DNA of 64,000 nucleotides from positions 1,418,273 to 1,482,272 of the forward strand of contig JBCAMK010000021.1 in the NCBI GenBank assembly GCA_038503065.1, in the 5' to 3' direction. This DNA comes from Paragyromitra xinjiangensis (taxonomy: Eukaryota; Ascomycota; Pezizomycetes; Pezizales; Discinaceae). The notes beneath the pieces were generated by a model that was given only the letters and a program-made list of their open reading frames with translations, searched no databases and had not been told where the DNA came from. Below are positions 58,129-64,000 of this stretch, in pieces. Positions within the stretch are counted from its first letter, which is position 1. Each line of letters opens with the position of its first letter. A program made the position numbers and the translations under genes.

Positions 58129-60978
58129 GGGGGCAGAGGGAAATGATTGTATACCCTCAAATTTATTTTACTATACATAGTCTTAACTTTTTAATAGCTA
58201 ATTGATTGGATCTGCACATACATGTACCTAGTTTGGTTATAATAATGGGGCCATTTCTTCTAGGGTATACAGCCGTGCCGTAGGCAGCTGAGTCTCTGAT
58301 CCGGTAATTGCTTTGGCTCTTTGTTCGTTAGGTTTGCGTTTTCCTCTCGACCGTCAACTACTGCTACCCAGGGGCTATTTCGTATGTTCTCTTGTTCCAG
58401 ATAATAGTCTTTCTGGGTTGGTGCTCTGAGCAACTGTTTACCGCTTGGCTTCGTCGGTATCTGGTCACGTCGTGAAATTAACCGGCGTTATGGCCGCCAT
58501 AGCCTAAGGGCTGGATGCGTGTATGAATTATCAATCAATCAATCAATCAATCAATCGGCGTTATGAGATTCCTAGGAGTTCAGCATTGCTGAGCCCGGTG
58601 TGGATCGACCTTCGAACCTCGTATTTCGGTTTCAGGTTCATTGGAGAGCACATCTGCTTTGGGACGAATTCGATTTCTGTACTGGTTTGACTTGCGAATA
58701 TCAATCGAGGCCATTGTAAAGCCGACTCAGGCTGATGCGGTGAACCGTGTAATTGTGATATCGAGAAATATTATAGGAAAATCGCTTATAGGGATGCCGG
58801 ATATCCTGTGCGCGATTCTAGTCTCCAATGTGACATCATCTTACTTGATTAAATCGGTCTTTCTAGGGACTGTCCCTGGTTGATTCTCGGAAAACTGATT
58901 CCAGAGTTTCCTTTCATTACCAGTGAGGAGAGCATTACTAATGGGGGGGGGGTGAAATATGGGGCAGTGGTTTCTCGAACTTGATCTCTTTACTCTTTAC
59001 TCTTTGTGAGTATGCGTGCTTCAGTTGTGCCTACGTGGATGTTTAAGGGACATAGTACGCTATTCATAGCGCGGTACTGTTGATGACCGAACTCTAAGGA
59101 GCTCCGCGAATAACAGGTCGTTGGGCATAGCAGCTCCTCCATATACACGTAGAGTATTGTTGTACAAAGTCGGATTGGTGATACATGTAAGCTGCAGTAG
59201 GGGCTTTCTCGTATTGCAGCTACTCACCCTTTCATCCGGTATTATAGTAAATTGGTTGATTGGGCTACTGTTTAATATTTAAATAATCATCTCTGATTTA
59301 AGGACGCGGGGTGGGATCGGTATATCTCAAATCTCGGAGTTGGGGTTCTGCCTTGTCTTTCGGGGTTTCAAGGTGCATGGGCAAGAGACTTTGAACTATA
59401 TAGAGGTAAATAACCTCCTTTCTGGAGTTGTGAGTTGTGGAATGCTTTAATTGGCGTAGTGCTTAATCTTACGTATAAAAACCTATTGCATTTCCTTCGT
59501 TTGATCCGGGCGTTTTTCTGTGAATTTCTGTATTCTGTCAAGGATATGATGTGATGCAACTCCATTCATTATCTTACCAATCATTATTTATGATGATTCT
59601 CAAAGATGAATTACGCCTCGCGCGTCAGGCGTATTCCAGTGTCTTGGCTGGGAGATCAGCGAACCTCACTGGGGTTCCTGGAGTGAATGGTAAAGCAAGG
59701 ATTTTACCTGCGGTAGATCTTTACTCTGGCCCTGCTTACAGGTTTGGAAATGAAATGCTACGAACACTAGAACTATGCTTCATTTTGTAGCTTTGTGCCA
59801 ACGATGACTATTGATTTATTCGCTATATAGTACTAGGGTCAGGCATACGAAGATGGAACAGGTCTCACACTTTTTGTATGGTGACCTTGCAGAACGGAAA
59901 ATTTTGGTGTTCCATCTCCACTACCCTGACCCGAGTATCGATCAAGACGGGAGCAACTAACTTGTTTTCAGCAGCTGTTTTGAGACACGCATCGGACTTT
60001 GCAGATCTATTCTAGGGTTGTGGTGTTGCACCAAGAGTGATCGTTGAATATCACGTGTCAATATATCCCTACAAGCATCTGTAATAACATTGCGAAATTT
60101 ATACTCTAGGGGGTATTGATCGCTAGGCTTGAAAAAGAAAGCATTGTTAAATTTTCGAAAAAATCAGCTAAATCCAATTAAATAATGCATGGAACGGTCT
60201 TTGTGTATCAAGGGAATGATGCTCCCGATCGATAGCTGACACTTGGAGTTTTGCTTTCGGTGCTTGCTGCTGTATCTCCCCACTAACTACGGCTTGAGTT
60301 CTAATGTATCTAATCGAGGTTTTCCTTAGTCAGCCGTTCCTGACAGGAAGTATTTAGCTCTAAGCTCTTATTTTCGCGGCACATGCCTCTAATAATTCCT
60401 TTTGCATGTAAATGGTGCACCATTTAGGCTAAGTGATCTGGGTGCCTGCTATTGAGCGTATGGCTGGTTCTCCGAGTAGAGGTCGTCAATTGGTGCCAGT
60501 GACGCAAATGTTTATCACAATTGGGTGGCCTGAATTCTATTGAACAATACCCCGGGTTCTCGTATTCGTAAAACATCGCAGCGTGGATCGGTAGCAAATA
60601 TGATAGCATTGGTGTGGGGTTTCTCACCACTCACTCTTAAGAGGCTTTTATAGATTTGAGTATGAGTCAAGGCGCAATCGAGAAGTTGGGTATCTATTCG
60701 GTAGACTGATGAACCGTATGCTAAGGTTCAGACACGAGGATCGTAAGACTAGAAACTTCTGAATACGAGTTTTTGTGGGGATACATAGTCTGATATGTCG
60801 CGCATTGATACGGATTACGACATATAAACTCCGGCTTGTTTTTAGTGACTTGGCTATAAATCAGTATAAATATGTGGTAGTTATCCTACCTACTTGTTCA
60901 TTATTCCACTACAAAGTAATAGCACTGCTCTATCGCACAAGACAGCATTCAATATCTATTCAAGGACCGGTGATCGAA
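58129..60978. other. Intergenic region, possible gene remnant near 59.7 kb
   Basis: No complete gene. A short frame at 59551-59790 ends in ARILPAVDLYSGPAYRFGNE then MLRTLE, a style I have seen in small fungal conserved proteins. It lacks the rest of a family domain and may be a pseudogene fragment. An ATCA microsatellite sits at 58530-58556. A G-rich run of nine G occurs near 58944. Confidence 0.45.
58530..58556. repeat. (ATCA)n microsatellite
   Basis: Six tandem ATCA units within ATTATCAATCAATCAATC and onward. Confidence 0.85.
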
Positions 60979-61557
60979 ATGAAATTCTTGATTCTTCCTT
61001 TCTCTTTTCTTTTTTCCTCCACTGTTGTTACAGCAAAGCCTTTTGCTCAAGAAAATTCGGGACCTGTTAAACCTGTTCTTGAAGGAATCTCAGCTTCAGC
61101 TTCAAGCACATGCCGTATCACTGGGGATGGTGTTAGGTATCGCACTTGTGCTAGCAGGAGCTGTCCAGTGAGTTAACTTGACCCTTTTCTCTTTTCTCTT
61201 TTCGTTTTTGACTTCATGGGATCAACGCTGATTTCTGAAGGCCATCGGCCAATATCCTATTGGTACTTACGTCACATTCACTTGCTACGAAGTCGGAGAA
61301 ACAATCAATGATACTCCGTATGTTATTAAACCCTTACCGACTCTCTTCTAAAATGAGGTATACCTTGCAGTATCGAGAATTACTGACTCTGGGGATTTAG
61401 TTTCTGGGACAGAAACACTGATGGATATTATGTTACTGAAGCATATATCGACCCCGATTGCGCCGGTAAGAGATATATTTCCAGTGTAGACTTGGTATAG
61501 ATGATGGGATTCTAATCGGTGATTATAATTATAGCTACCGTCTTGACTCCCTGTTAG
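60979..61557 (+). CDS. Small secreted SH3-like cysteine-rich protein
   Basis: Four exons, 60979-61167, 61241-61317, 61401-61465 and 61535-61557, join in frame to 117 residues. A signal peptide (MKFLILPFSFLFSSTVVTA) is followed by a short propeptide-like stretch, then CRITGDGVRYRTCASRSCP, AIGQYPIGTYVTFTCYEVGE, a WDRNTDGYYVTEAYID segment and a C-terminal DPDCAATVLTPC. The pattern of several cysteines around an RYR-x-CP-x-GxY core matches bacterial-type SH3 domains as found in small secreted fungal proteins. Likely extracellular; a role as a wall-binding or effector-like protein is inference. The final exon encodes only six residues. The gene lies 2.2 kb from the telomere. Confidence 0.75.
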
Positions 61558-63771
61558 GCCGCTATTGCTGCAGTGGCTGCATAACATCTTTTCTGTAGAC
61601 CGGATTTTGGAACTTTGGTCGGTGATTTGAACGAACTTGGTTTTGTATTAGTTGAGAACGTGGATCATGTTGGCTGCAAGTTGGAACTTGTTTCGAATTC
61701 GTGTAGTTGTACATTTCTGTTCATGCTTCATTCTTTTATCTTGTAAGACTCATCAACTAAAAAAATGACATCCCTTGGGTGTTTTTTTCTGGCCTTATCT
61801 TCAATGCTACGAAAATCTAACATTTGGTAGAGCAAGAAGGCCGAGGGTTAAAACAGGCGAGATTGTAGTAGATTCGCTACCAAGGCTCGCATTTGCTCGG
61901 ATTGAGGAAACATTTATCAAATATTGATTTGAAGAGTGAGGGTCACCAAGGGAACTTGAGCCCGTATTCTTTAGCTTATCCGGGGGAAGCGAGGACTCGG
62001 ATGTCTTGCTGGTTGGGGATGGGGTCACGAGGATATGCGGGCAGAACCGAGCATCGTAATGCTGTTAATGGGGTGTATATATGTTGATATCTATTCTATA
62101 TGTCCCAATTTTTAGACCGTTCTGAAAGGATCTATCAAGTCCCTCCTTAGAAAACGACAAAGCACCAGATATAGCTCATGGCAAGGAATTATATATTTAT
62201 GAACGGTGGACTGAAGTTTAATTTGGGGGGTCTTACCATACAAGAGGACTGCTGTTTGAAGAGTGTATGCGAAAAGGATAGTATCTAGAAAACTAGCCTG
62301 CGCACTGCGCACTGTATAATCACGTATAGTGCACGCAATCTTAAATGTCGACCACGACTTTGCGCCGATATTCCAACACTCACAACCAGCCAAGCAGGTC
62401 AAGAAAAGCTAGAGAGTCTAGAATCATAGTATTGAAGCTCTCTAGCTTTTTACAGAACACAAATATGAGTAGTTGTGGTGGAATAAAACCTCACTTTTGG
62501 CTGTAAAAAGTGTAAAGTGGAACGTTCTAAAAATTACACTGTCTGTGATAGGATATACGCTGGCAGAAGTTACTTCATCTTTGGTTTTACAAGGGAAATT
62601 AATTATAGGGGTTTTTCGTGCTGAGCGTTTCGGGTCAGGGTCAGCTTTTGGCTGTGTGTAACGTGGTCGGGAGCCACGGGAGCGTGCAGGCTATCGTACG
62701 GCAGGAAGCAGCAACTATTCAAAATCGATATATGCGTCGTACGGCGCCTGTGAGGCAGTCCGCGCGGAGCCCCGCACCGGAATCCAAAGCGCGCGGGGTG
62801 GTGGCGGTCCAAGCCCGGAGCCGCATGCAGGGCAACGAAGCCACATGCAGGGCAGCGCTGTACCTGCAGCACAAGCCAATAGCAACCACCACCACCACCA
62901 CCACCACCACCACATGTTAGGAGGCCTACACGCACACCAGGAAGTAGCCATGCAGGTTTATGTTTCCGGGAACAGCTAAATCGGGACACCATTGCCTGCG
63001 GTCGTGAATAGCAACCTCGGGTAACATCGCGTATTGACGGACGATAATACAAAACCCTCCTGTTTTAACTTTAGCTACATTTTAAATTTTACGTTTCAAT
63101 CACCACTCTTGCCTGCAGTTACCATTCCAGGATTTCCGGGCTCTTCTCACGAGAAATCTGAAGAAATCATCAATATAAATACCGGATTCTCGAGCTTGAA
63201 TATCTGGATTCCTTATCCTTCAACCACACCTGATAATATCTCCTCATCGGTGGTGTGTTTTCTCTCTATTACCATCAATAGCACTATAATACGATTCTCA
63301 TCCCACTCAACATGCCCGAAAGACTCATACTTCATTCTATTGAGATCCATACAATAGATCTCACCTTTTCGGTAGTTTCATACGATGATTTTTCGTGATG
63401 ACGAAGCATGGAGCGTCATCGCCACCACCCCATAATTCACTTCGTTCTACTCCTGCTACCATCTCCCGTGACAGATGAGTACGCAGTAAATCAACCATTA
63501 CCACGTTCAGGTAAATCTCAATACTAAATCTCCATTTACCTCATATGATAGTTTTCGCTAATCAGTATAAGGTCTATCTACATCAACTACACTTGCCACC
63601 ACAATTCCATTAAATTCTAACAGCCACTCGGAAAAAACATCTTACTTAGATCCACTATCTGTTGGTTGTACTTATCTACCCGAATACAAGGTCTTGATAT
63701 GTAATGCATGCAAATATGGCCTTCTTGGAAAACCACAATCTTTCGCCGATCATTTCACTCGTCATCATCTC
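61558..63771. other. Subtelomeric spacer without recognisable genes
   Basis: Only motif-free frames, plus a CCA trinucleotide tract at 62885-62913 that creates artificial poly-Thr/His or poly-Val/Trp reading frames on both strands. Confidence 0.55.
62885..62913. repeat. (CCA)n trinucleotide repeat
   Basis: Nine or so tandem CCA units. ORFs read across it on both strands are artefacts of the repeat. Confidence 0.85.
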
Positions 63772-64000
63772 TTAGGGTTTAGGGTTTAGGGTTTAGGGTT
63801 TAGGGTTTAGGGTTTAGGGTTTAGGGTTTAGGGTTTAGGGTTTAGGGTTTAGGGTTTAGGGTTTAGGGTTTAGGGTTTAGGGTTTAGGGTTTAGGGTTTA
63901 GGGTTTAGGGTTTAGGGTTTAGGGTTTAGGGTTAGGGTTTAGGGTTTAGGGTTTAGGGTTTAGGGTTTAGGGTTTAGGGTTTAGGGTTTAGGGTTTAGGG
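63772..64000 (+). repeat. Telomeric repeat array (TTTAGGG)n, chromosome right end
   Basis: About 32 tandem heptamers TTTAGGG run from 63772 to the last base of the window. One internal TTAGGG hexamer occurs near 63931. The G-rich strand runs 5'->3' toward the window end, as at a real chromosome right end. The unit is that of plant-type telomeres, not the TTAGGG usual in filamentous ascomycetes. Confidence 0.95.

Noticed and set aside
62603..63052. Long minus-strand ORFs with poly-Gly, poly-Val or poly-Trp
   Set aside because: They are translations of the CCA microsatellite in different frames, not genes.
1..64000. CRISPR arrays or a secondary-metabolite gene cluster
   Set aside because: No spaced direct repeats of CRISPR type, and no PKS, NRPS or terpene synthase motifs. 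The genes are dispersed and functionally mixed.

Overview
The window is the right-hand end of a eukaryotic chromosome, almost certainly from a filamentous ascomycete. It closes with about 230 bp of telomeric repeat (G-rich strand running 5'->3' off the end). Its genes carry short 40-70 nt introns with GTRNGT donors, CTAAC/CTGAC-like branch points and YAG acceptors. The protein families also fit Pezizomycotina: HsbA, fungal sugar porters, GH31, CBM1-CE16, DUF3074, fungal ferric reductases and F-box proteins. The telomere unit is TTTAGGG, the plant-type heptamer, rather than the usual fungal TTAGGG. I could not fix the genus.

Layout. Bases 1-14.4 kb are gene-poor. They hold two HsbA-type small protein genes, 5S rRNA-like fragments, an odd GCATCAGTAAA repeat block around a degenerate tRNA-like sequence, and a MITE-like element. 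Bases 14.4-27 kb carry a secreted clan-A glycosidase (GH39-like), a multi-exon gene with a homeodomain-like segment, a sugar transporter on the minus strand, and a divergent intracellular GH31 alpha-xylosidase-type enzyme. The 2.1 kb between transporter and GH31 contains three different inverted-repeat elements. Bases 28-34 kb hold a tyrosine phosphatase and a ferric reductase. After an empty stretch, 38.9-43.7 kb holds a basic nuclear-looking protein, a second-copy-looking RNA polymerase subunit RPB6 with an altered C-terminus, and a DUF3074 protein. Bases 44.8-51.5 kb contain a conserved unknown, an ankyrin protein whose N-terminus is the tail of a lost kinase domain, a MITE with a nested hairpin, an intact kinase related to that tail, and a GNAT acetyltransferase. 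Bases 52-61.6 kb hold a disordered K/P-rich protein, a CBM1-CE16 acetylesterase, an F-box protein and a small secreted SH3-like protein. The last 2 kb before the telomere holds no convincing gene.

How the genes fit together. Several products point to plant cell-wall sugar use: GH39-like, GH31 alpha-xylosidase type, sugar porter and CBM1-CE16 esterase. The transporter/GH31 pair is the only tight arrangement that suggests joint function (import and intracellular cleavage of xylosylated oligosaccharides). The rest looks like a normal subtelomeric mix of accessory genes, relics and non-autonomous DNA transposons. I did not find a CRISPR array, a biosynthetic cluster or an obvious new multi-gene system. 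The best leads are the plant-type telomere, the RPB6 duplicate, the kinase-ankyrin relic and the tRNA-like/GCATCAGTAAA block.

All exon boundaries were derived by eye from frame continuity and splice signals. Protein families were assigned by recalled motif similarity, not by a database search.
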